This document shows positions 1-7,964 of a stretch of 25,448 nt of DNA, one piece after another. The DNA comes from Bacteroidales bacterium (GTDB taxonomy: Bacteria; Bacteroidota; Bacteroidia; Bacteroidales; WCHB1-69), in contig JAIROC010000575.1 of the NCBI GenBank assembly GCA_031257735.1, forward strand, positions 1 to 25,448. Reading direction: 5' to 3'. The notes beneath the pieces are model-generated. The model was not told the origin of the DNA. It did no database searches and was given only the letters and a program-made list of their open reading frames with translations. The position numbers and the translations under genes are program-made. Positions within the stretch are counted from its first letter, which is position 1, and each line of letters starts with the position of its first letter.

Positions 1-88
1 CGCATTGATTGTTAGGGATTGCCACGTCGCTGCGCTCCTCGCAATGACGGCATTGATTGTTGCGAAAATACATTAAAGACAGACACTA
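1..88. repeat. Dispersed repeat, copy A
   Basis: Bases 1-49 recur identically at 1387-1435, and bases 42-88 match the reverse complement of 25179-25225 with one mismatch. The core contains ATTGC and GCAAT arms around a GC-rich centre, as in REP-like palindromic repeats. No convincing gene lies here. The copy may extend left of the window. Confidence 0.85.
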
Positions 89-210
89 AGTAAAGAAATA
101 ATGTTTTATGATAGCAAATGCGTTGTGTTGGACATTGACAAAGTCGATAATATTTTTTCGTTTTTCGAGAAGGAGACGACAAAATTGATGGCTTTTCTTA
201 TGCTCTCAGG

Positions 211-445
211 ATGCTGTCGAATTTGTCGACGAGATTTCTCGCGCGTGCGGGATGCTGTCGAATTTGTCGACGAGATTTCTCTCGCTTGCGGGACGCCGTC
301 GAATTTGTCGACAGGCTCTCTCTTACGTGCGGGACGCCGTCGAATTTGTCGACAGGCTCTCTCTCGCGTGTGGGACGCTGTCGAATTTGTCGACAGGCTC
401 TCTCTCGCTTGCGGGAAGGCGGCGACAATGTCGATGGAGTCTTTT
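211..445. repeat. 41-bp tandem repeat array
   Basis: Five copies of a 41-bp unit begin at 211, 252, 293, 334 and 375, and a degenerate sixth begins at 416. A further eroded copy may lie around 170-210. Every full copy carries GTCGAATTTGTCGAC, an inverted repeat with 5-bp arms (GTCGA/TCGAC). The rest of the unit drifts between copies. The period is not a multiple of three, so the open frames across the array are by-products of the repeat. The remaining bases from 89 to 545 show no gene, and no TAnnTTTG promoter is visible before the gene at 546. Confidence 0.9.
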
Positions 446-545
446 CTTTTGTGCATGAAAAAACATCAACATGGTAGAAATCAAAAAGAAATTTTAAACA
501 AACATAAACTAATATAAATAAATATAACTATTAAAAAATATAATT

Positions 546-1349
546 ATGAACAAAATGATTTTAATTTACAAAAGAGTATTATCTCGTTTAACAACCTCAA
601 TGAACGTACAAGTTCTTCATGCTATTTACACAGAAATTAAACCTTTTATTGGGAAACTATCGGCTCTTGCTCAGATATTTGAAACTTTTGGTAAAGAACT
701 TGCTACTTTGGATAACTTTCTCAAAAAAACGACAAAAGCATTTGAAACAAAAGAGCTGGTAACCAAAGATGCAAAACGTGATTTTACAGTTCGTGCCATC
801 ATCACAAAAGCGCAATACTGCTATACATACGCTATGACGGAAGAAGAAAAAGAAGATGCCCGCAAACTTGTCTATATCATTGACAAATACAAAGGCGTAG
901 ACAAAAAAAGTTATGAAGCTGAAACAACGGACTTGCGTAACCTGATAAAAGAATTAAATCAAGTACCTCACTTGCTTGAACGCTTTCAACTTACAGGTTT
1001 GGTTAGCCAATTGCAGCAGGAAAATAATGACTTTGAAGTTCTTTACAATTCCCGTACGCAAATTGTGCATGAAAAACTGTTAACAGGTACGGCAAAACAG
1101 TATCGTGATTCAGCCAATAAGGCATTTGACAATTTGTGTAAAACCATCACAGGTATATCGTTTATGCCTCTGACCGATGAAGAAAAAATTACATTAGAAA
1201 ATCTGATTGACACTATCAATGCCCAAATCCAGCAGGCTACTGTTATCTACAATCGACACTTAGGCGTTCTCGCTGCACAAAAGAAAAAGAAAGAAGAAGA
1301 AGAAAAACAGAAAACAGACATACAAAAGGATGAAAAAACAGAGGAGTGA
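546..1349 (+). CDS. DUF6261-like protein of unknown function
   Basis: This 267-residue protein has no signal peptide or membrane segment and is predicted to be mostly helical. Its layout resembles the Bacteroidota DUF6261 family: an N-terminal helical part, a central stretch (about residues 117-145) with YEAET and NLIKELN, then a segment ending in YNSRTQ. That assignment is from memory of the family, whose function is unknown. The C-terminus (about 246-267) is a Lys/Glu-rich tail. The start is the ATG at 546, behind an AT-rich leader. The gene stands alone, with tandem repeats upstream and a 12-bp perfect inverted repeat 20 bases after the stop that could end its transcript. Confidence 0.65.
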   Translation: MNKMILIYKRVLSRLTTSMNVQVLHAIYTEIKPFIGKLSALAQIFETFGKELATLDNFLKKTTKAFETKELVTKDAKRDFTVRAIITKAQYCYTYAMTEEEKEDARKLVYIIDKYKGVDKKSYEAETTDLRNLIKELNQVPHLLERFQLTGLVSQLQQENNDFEVLYNSRTQIVHEKLLTGTAKQYRDSANKAFDNLCKTITGISFMPLTDEEKITLENLIDTINAQIQQATVIYNRHLGVLAAQKKKKEEEEKQKTDIQKDEKTEE

Positions 1350-1368
1350 AAGAATAAAAGAACAAAAA

Positions 1369-1435
1369 GCAATCCCTAACCAAAAACGCATTGATTGTTA
1401 GGGATTGCCACGTCGCTGCGCTCCTCGCAATGACG
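1369..1435. repeat. Inverted repeat plus dispersed repeat, copy B
   Basis: GCAATCCCTAAC (1369-1380) and GTTAGGGATTGC (1397-1408) form a perfect 12-bp inverted repeat with a 16-base loop, just after the DUF6261-like gene. The right arm is part of a 49-base stretch (1387-1435) identical to bases 1-49. Weaker similarity to copy A continues to about 1459. As RNA this would be a stable stem-loop and may help terminate transcription, but no U-tract follows it. Confidence 0.8.
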
Positions 1436-1537
1436 ATCTCTATTGTTACGAAAATACTTTTCACACAACCTCTTTCGCGCTTTCCGCCTTCTATAGAGTA
1501 ATAAGAATAAAGTTTTGTTTAACATAAAATAAATATC

Positions 1538-4024
1538 ATGAAAAAAATAAATTTGTTAATAGGGTTAATGATGAGCGTATTAATTTCTATACCAATCACT
1601 ATGCACGCTCAAACTACATGCCCAAATTTGAACTTCTCATACGGTGATTTTACGTATTGGGAAGCGTATGCAGGTTCATGCGGTTCAGGTGTTAGCATGA
1701 ATCAAAAAGGAGTAAAAGACGGTAGACACACTATCATGGATGCACAGCAACTGATGCTGGCAGGACAAATGCAGGATGAACGATGTATGGTTATACCAAA
1801 GGTTCCAAACGGATTTAGCTATGCCGCAAGATTAGGAAATGATAATACAGGCGCCGAAATGGAAGCCTTAGAATATACTATGACCGTAGATACTACAAAC
1901 GCTTTCTTGATACTGCATTTTGCATGGGTGCTGGAAAATCCAGATCATGAACCTGCAATGCAACCAAAATTTACCATGACCATAAAGGACAGCATGGGAC
2001 GTAAAATCAATGATAGACTGCTTCCCTGTTCAAATGTAGAATTTACAGCATCTCAAGAGTTAGCTAATATAATATGCCAAACCCCCGACTTTATAGCGCG
2101 TAATTGGACTACGATTGGCTTCAGTTTAGAGCGGTTAATTGGACAAAGAATAAAAATATACTTTGAAACAAGAGACTGTACGCAAGGAGAACATTTCGGT
2201 TATGCCTATATTGTAGGAGAATGTAGACCCATGACCATAGACTTATTGTATTGCGGAGAATCTTCTGCTGCACGTATGCGTGCTCCCGATGGTTTTGCAC
2301 GGTATAAATGGACAAGAAGCTCCAACCCTGCGTGGAAGATTGAAGGGGATGGACGGAATTTTCAAAATATTATAGTCCCCGACTCTATCGATGGAGAAGA
2401 ATTTATATGTGTTGTAACTTCTGAATTAGGGGAAAGTTGTTCTGCAACCTTACGTACCATCGTTGCAAAAACATCTATTGATGCGGATTTTGTTTATGGC
2501 GCTATAGACAGTGGGCAAATATTCCCTCCTACTACTTTTGAAAACTTTTATGATACATGTAATCGTACCGCTACCTTTGTAGACATGTCTACTGTGAGAA
2601 ACAGTAAAAAAGCATCTATCTTATGGGAAATTCCGGGATTGAATGTAGTATCTTATGATTCTTTATTTACTTATACCTTTCCCGACCCAGATGAACCTGT
2701 TGAATATGTCGTACGCTTAACGGTTTATGCTGAAAATGGATGTATTGATACCTCAAGAGGAAGAGCGAACCACCGTATTATGATTTATCCATCATCCAAA
2801 GTAGATATAGCAGGAGCGACCCAACTGTGTGCAGGAGATACAACTTACTTAAAAGCTATTGCCGTTAGACATAATTTTATTGAACATACATGGACTTGGA
2901 TGGATTCTAATCAAGTCATGCAAACGGCAAAAGGAGATTCGCTTGCAATATACGGTCCGGGAACGTATTATCTTAGCTCGAAAGATAACGACCGTTGTTT
3001 TGCGCAAGATACGCATATTGTTACTCCGTTAAAACCTGTTATGTCCGTAAATATAACAGATGTCGCTTGTTATGGCGGCGCTACAGGACAAATTATGCAT
3101 GGTTCTGTAACAGGAGGACAACCTCCATATCAACCATTCAACTGGATATTATTGGATACAAATGGAAATTCATATACCGAAAGTGGAGATGTCAATGGAG
3201 CTACGTATACGAATCTAATAGCGGGAACATATATTTTTGAAGCTATAGATGCAAGAGGCTGCCTACTGTACGACGAAATAGTCATAAAACAAAATGACTC
3301 CTTGAAAATTACAGCCACTCAAACGCCAGCTACCTGTGAATGGCATAATGGTTCACTTGAACTCACAGCAACAGGTGGAATTCCTCCTTATCAATTTGAA
3401 ATCAGAAAAGCAGACAATACTTTAGTGGCGTCTTCAAATATAGTTTCCAACCTGAACGCTGGAGTATATCGGATAAGCGTTATAGATGCAGCAGGCTGTA
3501 TTACTTCCGATAATATTACCATAACGTCAATGCCTCCTCATATCGAATTGTATGTTAATACGAGGGGAACACCTTGGAGCGAAATAGGCGTTGTCAATAT
3601 AATACAAGCCAGTACATGTACAAATGATACGGCTATTATTAAGGCAATGCCATATATAGGTTATCGCTTTGTACAGTGGAATGACGGTGATACAAATAAT
3701 CCACGAACCATTACCACTACACAGGATACTGTCTTTATAGCTCTCTTTGAAGCAGCAACAATAGACATAACGGTAACGGGCTTGGAAACATCTGCCTTAA
3801 ACGTCTACCCTAACCCGACAAGAGATTATATACATATAGTCCTACCTGATAATGTAGTTCATGCTGTTTTCACACTCTATGACATGCAAGGTAAGGAATT
3901 AATCCGAAAAGAAATCGGTAGACGGGATGAGGTTCCGGTAAGCAATCTCGCTACAGGTATCTATATCTATAACGTAACAACAAACAAACAGAAACATACA
4001 GGGAAATTAATCATTAATAAATAA
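1538..4024 (+). CDS. Secreted SprB-repeat protein with T9SS sorting domain
   Basis: An 828-residue exported protein. Residues 1-24 look like a Sec signal peptide (Lys-Lys start, hydrophobic core, cleavage near AHAQ-like TMHAQ). A Cys-rich N-terminal region of unknown fold follows to about 310, then a PKD-like stretch (about 312-418). Two SprB-type repeats cover about 503-585 and 589-664, each with a GG(Q/I)PPYQ motif and an AGxY turn. Residues 668-740 resemble an InlB/Listeria-Bacteroides type repeat (GYRFVQWNDGD). Residues 754-828 are a type A T9SS C-terminal domain, with LNVYPNPTRDYIHI and a final KLIINK. T9SS substrates of this type are exported and anchored at or released from the cell surface. 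SprB-like repeats occur in Bacteroidota adhesins, so surface adhesion is a reasonable inference, not a demonstrated role. It appears monocistronic. Confidence 0.9.
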   Translation: MKKINLLIGLMMSVLISIPITMHAQTTCPNLNFSYGDFTYWEAYAGSCGSGVSMNQKGVKDGRHTIMDAQQLMLAGQMQDERCMVIPKVPNGFSYAARLGNDNTGAEMEALEYTMTVDTTNAFLILHFAWVLENPDHEPAMQPKFTMTIKDSMGRKINDRLLPCSNVEFTASQELANIICQTPDFIARNWTTIGFSLERLIGQRIKIYFETRDCTQGEHFGYAYIVGECRPMTIDLLYCGESSAARMRAPDGFARYKWTRSSNPAWKIEGDGRNFQNIIVPDSIDGEEFICVVTSELGESCSATLRTIVAKTSIDADFVYGAIDSGQIFPPTTFENFYDTCNRTATFVDMSTVRNSKKASILWEIPGLNVVSYDSLFTYTFPDPDEPVEYVVRLTVYAENGCIDTSRGRANHRIMIYPSSKVDIAGATQLCAGDTTYLKAIAVRHNFIEHTWTWMDSNQVMQTAKGDSLAIYGPGTYYLSSKDNDRCFAQDTHIVTPLKPVMSVNITDVACYGGATGQIMHGSVTGGQPPYQPFNWILLDTNGNSYTESGDVNGATYTNLIAGTYIFEAIDARGCLLYDEIVIKQNDSLKITATQTPATCEWHNGSLELTATGGIPPYQFEIRKADNTLVASSNIVSNLNAGVYRISVIDAAGCITSDNITITSMPPHIELYVNTRGTPWSEIGVVNIIQASTCTNDTAIIKAMPYIGYRFVQWNDGDTNNPRTITTTQDTVFIALFEAATIDITVTGLETSALNVYPNPTRDYIHIVLPDNVVHAVFTLYDMQGKELIRKEIGRRDEVPVSNLATGIYIYNVTTNKQKHTGKLIINK

Positions 4025-4048
4025 TAATGGATAATGGAAATACAAGAC

Positions 4049-4150
4049 GATTAGCTCCGCTGCTCTTACGGGTGAAAATGATTTGTTTCCCGCAGAAAAG
4101 CGCAGAAAAATACTTTTCTAATTCTCTGCGTCTTTCTGCGAGTTCTGCGG
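4049..4150. repeat. Intergenic inverted repeat
   Basis: The gap 4025-4381 holds no gene. CCGCAGAAAAGCGCAGAAA (4090-4108) can pair with 4133-4150 as an imperfect stem around a 24-base loop. Bases 4049-4068 (ATTAGCTCCGCTGCTCT core) resemble the reverse complement of 25155-25179 in the right flank, so this gap also seems to carry dispersed repeat material. No U-tract follows on either strand, so it is a poor terminator. Confidence 0.6.
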
Positions 4151-4319
4151 AAAAATAAATTTATATCTTAGAACCATAACTATTGTTCATTTTTTTCATC
4201 GCGGAATATTTTTTTAAAGTGAATTTATAGATACTTATATTCTGTTACTGAACAAGATAAATAAAAACAAGTCTATTTACTCTGTTTTGGTTCGGTTTAT
4301 TTTTTATTTTTTTTTTGTG

Positions 4320-4356
4320 CAATCGTACGATTGTAATAAAAAAAGTTGTACCTTTG
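4320..4356 (+). promoter_or_regulatory. tRNA promoter with palindromic candidate operator
   Basis: TACCTTTG at 4349-4356 is a match to the Bacteroidota -7 consensus TAnnTTTG, 25 bases before the tRNA-Gly. Just upstream, CAATCGTACGATTG (4320-4333) is a perfect 14-bp palindrome lying where the -33 element would be. The -7 box is well supported. A role for the palindrome as a protein-binding site is inference. Confidence 0.65.
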
Positions 4357-4381
4357 CACATCTTGATAATTTAAAAAGGTT

Positions 4382-4454
4382 GCGGAAGTAGCTCAGTTGG
4401 TAGAGCATAACCTTGCCAAGGTTAGGGTCGCGAGTTCGAGTCTCGTTTTCCGCT
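4382..4454 (+). tRNA. tRNA-Gly (GCC)
   Basis: A 73-base cloverleaf. The acceptor stem GCGGAAG pairs with TTTCCGC (one G-T pair), followed by discriminator T. The D-arm is AGCTCAGTTGGTAGAGC, the anticodon loop is TTGCCAA (anticodon GCC), and the T-loop is GTTCGAGTC. The CCA end is not encoded. It lies 18 bases before tRNA-Leu and probably shares its transcript. Confidence 0.95.
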
Positions 4455-4472
4455 CGATATGTTTTTCAGGAT

Positions 4473-4557
4473 GCCTTGGTGGTGGAATTGGTAGACACGC
4501 GGGACTTAAAATCCCGTGATCATTGTGATCATGCGGGTTCAAGTCCCGCCCGAGGTA
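4473..4557 (+). tRNA. tRNA-Leu (TAA)
   Basis: An 85-base class II tRNA with a long variable arm. The acceptor stem GCCTTGG pairs with CCGAGGT, followed by discriminator A. The anticodon stem-loop is GGGACTTAAAATCCC, giving anticodon TAA. The variable arm contains the TGATCATTGTGATCA hairpin, and the T-arm loop is GTTCAAGTC. CCA is not encoded. The ispE start codon is only 24 bases downstream. Confidence 0.95.
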
Positions 4558-4581
4558 CATATTTAGGAAATAATTCAAACT

Positions 4582-5409
4582 ATGGTTGTTTTTCCTTTCT
4601 GCAAAATAAATCTGGGTTTACATATTAAAGCTAAACGAACAGATGGATTTCATGACATTGAAACGATTTTTTATCCAGTGTATGGATATTCGGATGTATT
4701 GGAAATTATTAGGAGTAATAAGTCAGAATATAGTTTTCAACAAAAAGGAATACCCATAAAGACAAATCATGATATTGATATTAATCTTGTTGAAAAGGCT
4801 TATTTGCTTTTGCGAGAAAAATATCATTTGCCATCAGTCGATATGTTTCTTTACAAAAATATTCCTGTTGGAGCTGGCTTGGGAGGAAGTTCTTCCGATG
4901 CAACATTTACCTTAAAATTATTAGATACTATTTTCAGCCTTCATTTAGACAATAAAACGCTGAAAGAATATGCCACACAATTAGGTAGTGATTGTCCTTT
5001 TTTTATAGATACTGTGCCTGCCATAGGAACAAACCGAGGCAATAAACTTGTTTCATGTTCAATTCCTCAACTATCAAAGAAATATCTTGTTATTGTTACC
5101 CCAAACATATTTATTAGTACAGCAGAAGCATACAAATCCTGTAAACCATATCAGAGAAATATTTCCTTGTTGGAAATTATATCTCAACCTATATCGTGTT
5201 GGAAAGATACATTAACAAATGATTTTGAAAAAACAATATTTCCCCTTTATCCTGAATTGCAAAGCATAAAGGAAAATTTTTATCATCAAGGGGCGATATA
5301 TGCTTCTTTAACAGGAAGCGGTTCTTCTTTGTATGGTATTTTCAAAAAAGAACCGCTTTCATTGGAACTTAATCCCGATTATTTTCTTTATCAGGGATGG
5401 CTATTCTAA
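4582..5409 (+). CDS. ispE: 4-diphosphocytidyl-2-C-methyl-D-erythritol kinase
   Basis: A cytosolic GHMP-family kinase of 275 residues, normal for IspE. It phosphorylates the 2-hydroxyl of CDP-methylerythritol with ATP in the MEP pathway to isoprenoid precursors. Visible signatures are the N-terminal CKINLGLHI with catalytic-site Lys8, the ATP-binding GAGLGGSSSDA at 97-107, GSDCPFF with the likely catalytic Asp137, and a C-terminal LTGSGSSLYGIF motif. The ATG at 4582 is the only start that keeps the complete first strand. The gene begins 24 bases after tRNA-Leu with no separate promoter seen, so it is probably transcribed from the tRNA promoter. Its stop overlaps the convergent gene at 5406 by four bases. 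Confidence 0.95.
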   Translation: MVVFPFCKINLGLHIKAKRTDGFHDIETIFYPVYGYSDVLEIIRSNKSEYSFQQKGIPIKTNHDIDINLVEKAYLLLREKYHLPSVDMFLYKNIPVGAGLGGSSSDATFTLKLLDTIFSLHLDNKTLKEYATQLGSDCPFFIDTVPAIGTNRGNKLVSCSIPQLSKKYLVIVTPNIFISTAEAYKSCKPYQRNISLLEIISQPISCWKDTLTNDFEKTIFPLYPELQSIKENFYHQGAIYASLTGSGSSLYGIFKKEPLSLELNPDYFLYQGWLF

Positions 5410-6770
5410 TAAGGATAGCTTGCCTTGAATACTTTGGCTTTGCTTAGAGGTGCAACAAAGTTTACGCCCAAAGCTACATTCAGATTTTTTACTCTGTCAA
5501 TGTAAATAATTGTATTGGTATAATCTACGGCAAGATACAATTGAAATACTTCTAATGTAAGATTCATTCCTAAACCGGGATTGAATATTGCATTTGTTTT
5601 GAATGTATTCCCTATAGCAAAATCAAACCATTTCCCGCAAGTACGATGATAAGATACACAACCGCTGGGAATAAAAACACCATTGATAAATTTACCTGTA
5701 AAAGTAAAATTAAATCTGTCATTAGGTGATGCATAAATAGAACCTCCTACATTAAATCTAAGATTAAGCCACTTTATATAACTTGATGTTTCTTCCAAAT
5801 CGGAAAATAAACTGTTGCCAATAGAATCGGCAATTTCTCTCAGATAACCATTCGGATCAATATTTGTTCTCAACAGACCTGTATCTGAAATAATATCGTC
5901 GTATCCCATTCCCGTAATAGAGAAGGTTTTATTATCCACTGAGTATTGTTTAGCATTTGTTTTCCACTTGATAAGTCCAATATCCAAAACCGATGCGCTT
6001 ACTTCAAATAACTGATTAATACGATAACGGGCGCCTACATCAAAAGCAAATCCATGATTCTTGAGATTTTTAGCAATATCTCCAGGGACAATACTATCTA
6101 TATCAACAATTGCTGCTATTTTTCCTTGAAGCGTATGTTTGATTTCTAATGCATGATATTTTTCTCCTGTATACAATAACAATTCTGCTTGGGAGGTGTG
6201 TGCATTAAAGAGACCCGACAAATATTTGGCATTAACTCCAAAGGATATATTGTCATTAATCTCTCTGTTATAACCCAATCCTATTTCAGCGTATAAATTG
6301 AAAGATAAAAAATCATTACCTAAAAAAGATAATTCTTGTCCTTCAAAAGGAGCATTCCCTTTGACAATAAAAGAAAAGAGATCTTTTTTTAAGGTAATAT
6401 TCATATCTGTTTTTATAGCTGTAGTTATGCTGAAATAATTTTTTTTGTTTATTCTAAACCCAAAATGAATAGGATCCATTTGGTACCAGAGACGAATAGC
6501 ATTATTTTTTTTCAGTTTTTTAAGTAGTTCATCAGAAAGGGACATTACATCTCCATAAGGACTTATAGGGAGATTGGCGCCTACATGAATTTTACCTAAT
6601 AAAGGAAAACAAACATGTGCATCATAAGGAATAATAGCGCCCGGATTTTCTTGCGCAACCTGAGGAATTCTGAGTTCTTTTAACAAATAACTTTCCTGTG
6701 CAATACCTTCCATAAGGAAAGTAAATGAAATAATAAGAAAGATAATTATATATTTAATATTCTGTGTCAT
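5406..6770 (-). CDS. DUF5723-like outer-membrane beta-barrel protein
   Basis: A 454-residue protein. A hydrophobic N-terminal signal (about residues 6-24, ending near GIAQ) is followed by alternating amphipathic strands with Gly and aromatic residues throughout, as expected for an outer-membrane barrel. Phrases such as RIPQVAQENPG near the mature N-terminus and the LPISPYGDV segment are reminiscent of the Bacteroidota DUF5723 family, which is barrel-like and of unknown function. It starts 12 bases after the lipoprotein gene ends and probably closes the operon GSCFA-lpxD-lipoprotein-barrel. The TAG stop lies inside the end of ispE on the other strand. The link to envelope biogenesis is inferred from the neighbours only. 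Confidence 0.65.
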   Translation of the reverse strand: MTQNIKYIIIFLIISFTFLMEGIAQESYLLKELRIPQVAQENPGAIIPYDAHVCFPLLGKIHVGANLPISPYGDVMSLSDELLKKLKKNNAIRLWYQMDPIHFGFRINKKNYFSITTAIKTDMNITLKKDLFSFIVKGNAPFEGQELSFLGNDFLSFNLYAEIGLGYNREINDNISFGVNAKYLSGLFNAHTSQAELLLYTGEKYHALEIKHTLQGKIAAIVDIDSIVPGDIAKNLKNHGFAFDVGARYRINQLFEVSASVLDIGLIKWKTNAKQYSVDNKTFSITGMGYDDIISDTGLLRTNIDPNGYLREIADSIGNSLFSDLEETSSYIKWLNLRFNVGGSIYASPNDRFNFTFTGKFINGVFIPSGCVSYHRTCGKWFDFAIGNTFKTNAIFNPGLGMNLTLEVFQLYLAVDYTNTIIYIDRVKNLNVALGVNFVAPLSKAKVFKASYPY

Positions 6771-6782
6771 TTTACTTGATTT

Positions 6783-7964
6783 TTAGTATGAAATTTCAGA
6801 TGGATCTCCTTCGAGATGTGTATCTATTTTACAGGATAATAATATCGTTATAAAATTGGATTTGAATAATTTTATATCTGATGGCGTATTTGTAGCAGGA
6901 TCAAGATATGAAGAAAAAGTTTCTTTGAAGATTAAATATTTAGCATTTTTAATTTTATCAAATCTTTCTCCTGATATAGTAATTGGGTCAGGTGTAGTAG
7001 TCAGGGGTGTTTCTACACGGAAATCAGATGCATTTGGAATAGCTGACAGTAGATTAATCTCTTGTTTTTGTATAGAATCGATTAGACGATAATTTTCATC
7101 GACAAAATAAACCTGTAATTCTCCCCGCAATGGTAAACCATTTACTATGCTTAGATAAAAAGTAACATTCTGTAAATTAGCAACAGATGTATCATTAAAA
7201 ACATTTGCAATTTCTGTCAAATTCACAGCTGTAGTATCCCTTCTCACAAAGTTATTCAATTTGAAATAGGCGGGAACTTTTATAATAGGATTCAAATTTA
7301 GACTTCCTCCGAAATCAGGATAATTGGTAGTTTCCAAACCAAAACTAAGCGTAAGTTCTCTCCCCTGAAAAACAATATCCATAGGATTATTAATAATGAA
7401 TCCGTCTATCGCCAAAGTTCTTTTGAACTCTCCATACAAAGAGGCTTGAATAATGTTTATTTTATTGAGATCAATGGGAATCGATTGTTTTATTCCTAAC
7501 AAATTTTCATACTCTACTTTTTTTATCGTTGGACGAAAGTCTGTTGTATATTTATTATCAACATATAAAGAAAGGAAAGCTTGTCTGGGTTCCCAACCGT
7601 CTTTTCGTAAATCTGAAAAAAAGTCTAACGGATATGTTAGCGTTGTATCAAATTGTTTAAATGTTTGAGGAAAAAAGAAAGGAATATTTGTTTTGTCATA
7701 AGTAATAACACATAAATCATAGTCTAAGGGATCATAGTCTAAAAAATAAGATCGAGTAGCAGAATCTTTGTTTATTTGATTAACAATATCTTTACCTTCT
7801 ATGGTTAAATTTACCAACGGTATCCCGTAAGCGGGGGATATATTTACATGCATGTTAAATCCTTTGTCCTTTAGTGTTTTATCTTTCAAACATGCCTGAA
7901 ACAAAACACCCATTGCAATAATCGCTACAATGAGGAAACAGTTACTTTTATGTTTCATTTTCAT
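6783..7964 (-). CDS. Predicted lipoprotein of unknown function
   Basis: This 393-residue protein begins with a Lys-rich n-region, a hydrophobic core and FQAC, giving a probable lipidated Cys25. The mature protein is rich in beta-strand and Thr/Asn/Asp, as in many Bacteroidota surface or periplasmic lipoproteins. I recognise no catalytic motif or named family. Its first codons overlap the 3' end of lpxD by 17 bases, which suggests translational coupling, and a barrel gene follows 12 bases after its stop. A lipoprotein plus barrel pair may form an outer-membrane complex, but only gene order supports that. A second in-frame ATG two codons in could also be the start. Confidence 0.7.
   Translation of the reverse strand: MKMKHKSNCFLIVAIIAMGVLFQACLKDKTLKDKGFNMHVNISPAYGIPLVNLTIEGKDIVNQINKDSATRSYFLDYDPLDYDLCVITYDKTNIPFFFPQTFKQFDTTLTYPLDFFSDLRKDGWEPRQAFLSLYVDNKYTTDFRPTIKKVEYENLLGIKQSIPIDLNKINIIQASLYGEFKRTLAIDGFIINNPMDIVFQGRELTLSFGLETTNYPDFGGSLNLNPIIKVPAYFKLNNFVRRDTTAVNLTEIANVFNDTSVANLQNVTFYLSIVNGLPLRGELQVYFVDENYRLIDSIQKQEINLLSAIPNASDFRVETPLTTTPDPITISGERFDKIKNAKYLIFKETFSSYLDPATNTPSDIKLFKSNFITILLSCKIDTHLEGDPSEISY

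Noticed and set aside
211..445. CRISPR-like array
   Set aside because: Units are head-to-tail with no unique spacers, the variable part drifts gradually, and no cas genes are present.
101..517. Several overlapping open frames on both strands across the 41-bp array
   Set aside because: The unit length is not a multiple of three, so all frames stay open through repetition. The products are low-complexity Arg/Ser-rich strings with no family resemblance.
1243..1464. Minus-strand open frame containing IARSAATWQSL
   Set aside because: This peptide is the translation of the dispersed repeat and is a well-known spurious product. The frame also overlaps the DUF6261-like gene.
1500..1537. Promoter box in front of the T9SS gene (TAAAGTTTTG)
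   Set aside because: The spacing between TA and TTTG does not fit TAnnTTTG, so it was not called.
4090..4150. Intrinsic terminator after the T9SS gene
   Set aside because: The stem is imperfect, the loop is 24 bases and no U-tract follows on either strand.
4393..4628. Short open frames across the two tRNA genes
   Set aside because: They lie over clear tRNA cloverleaves and have no protein features.
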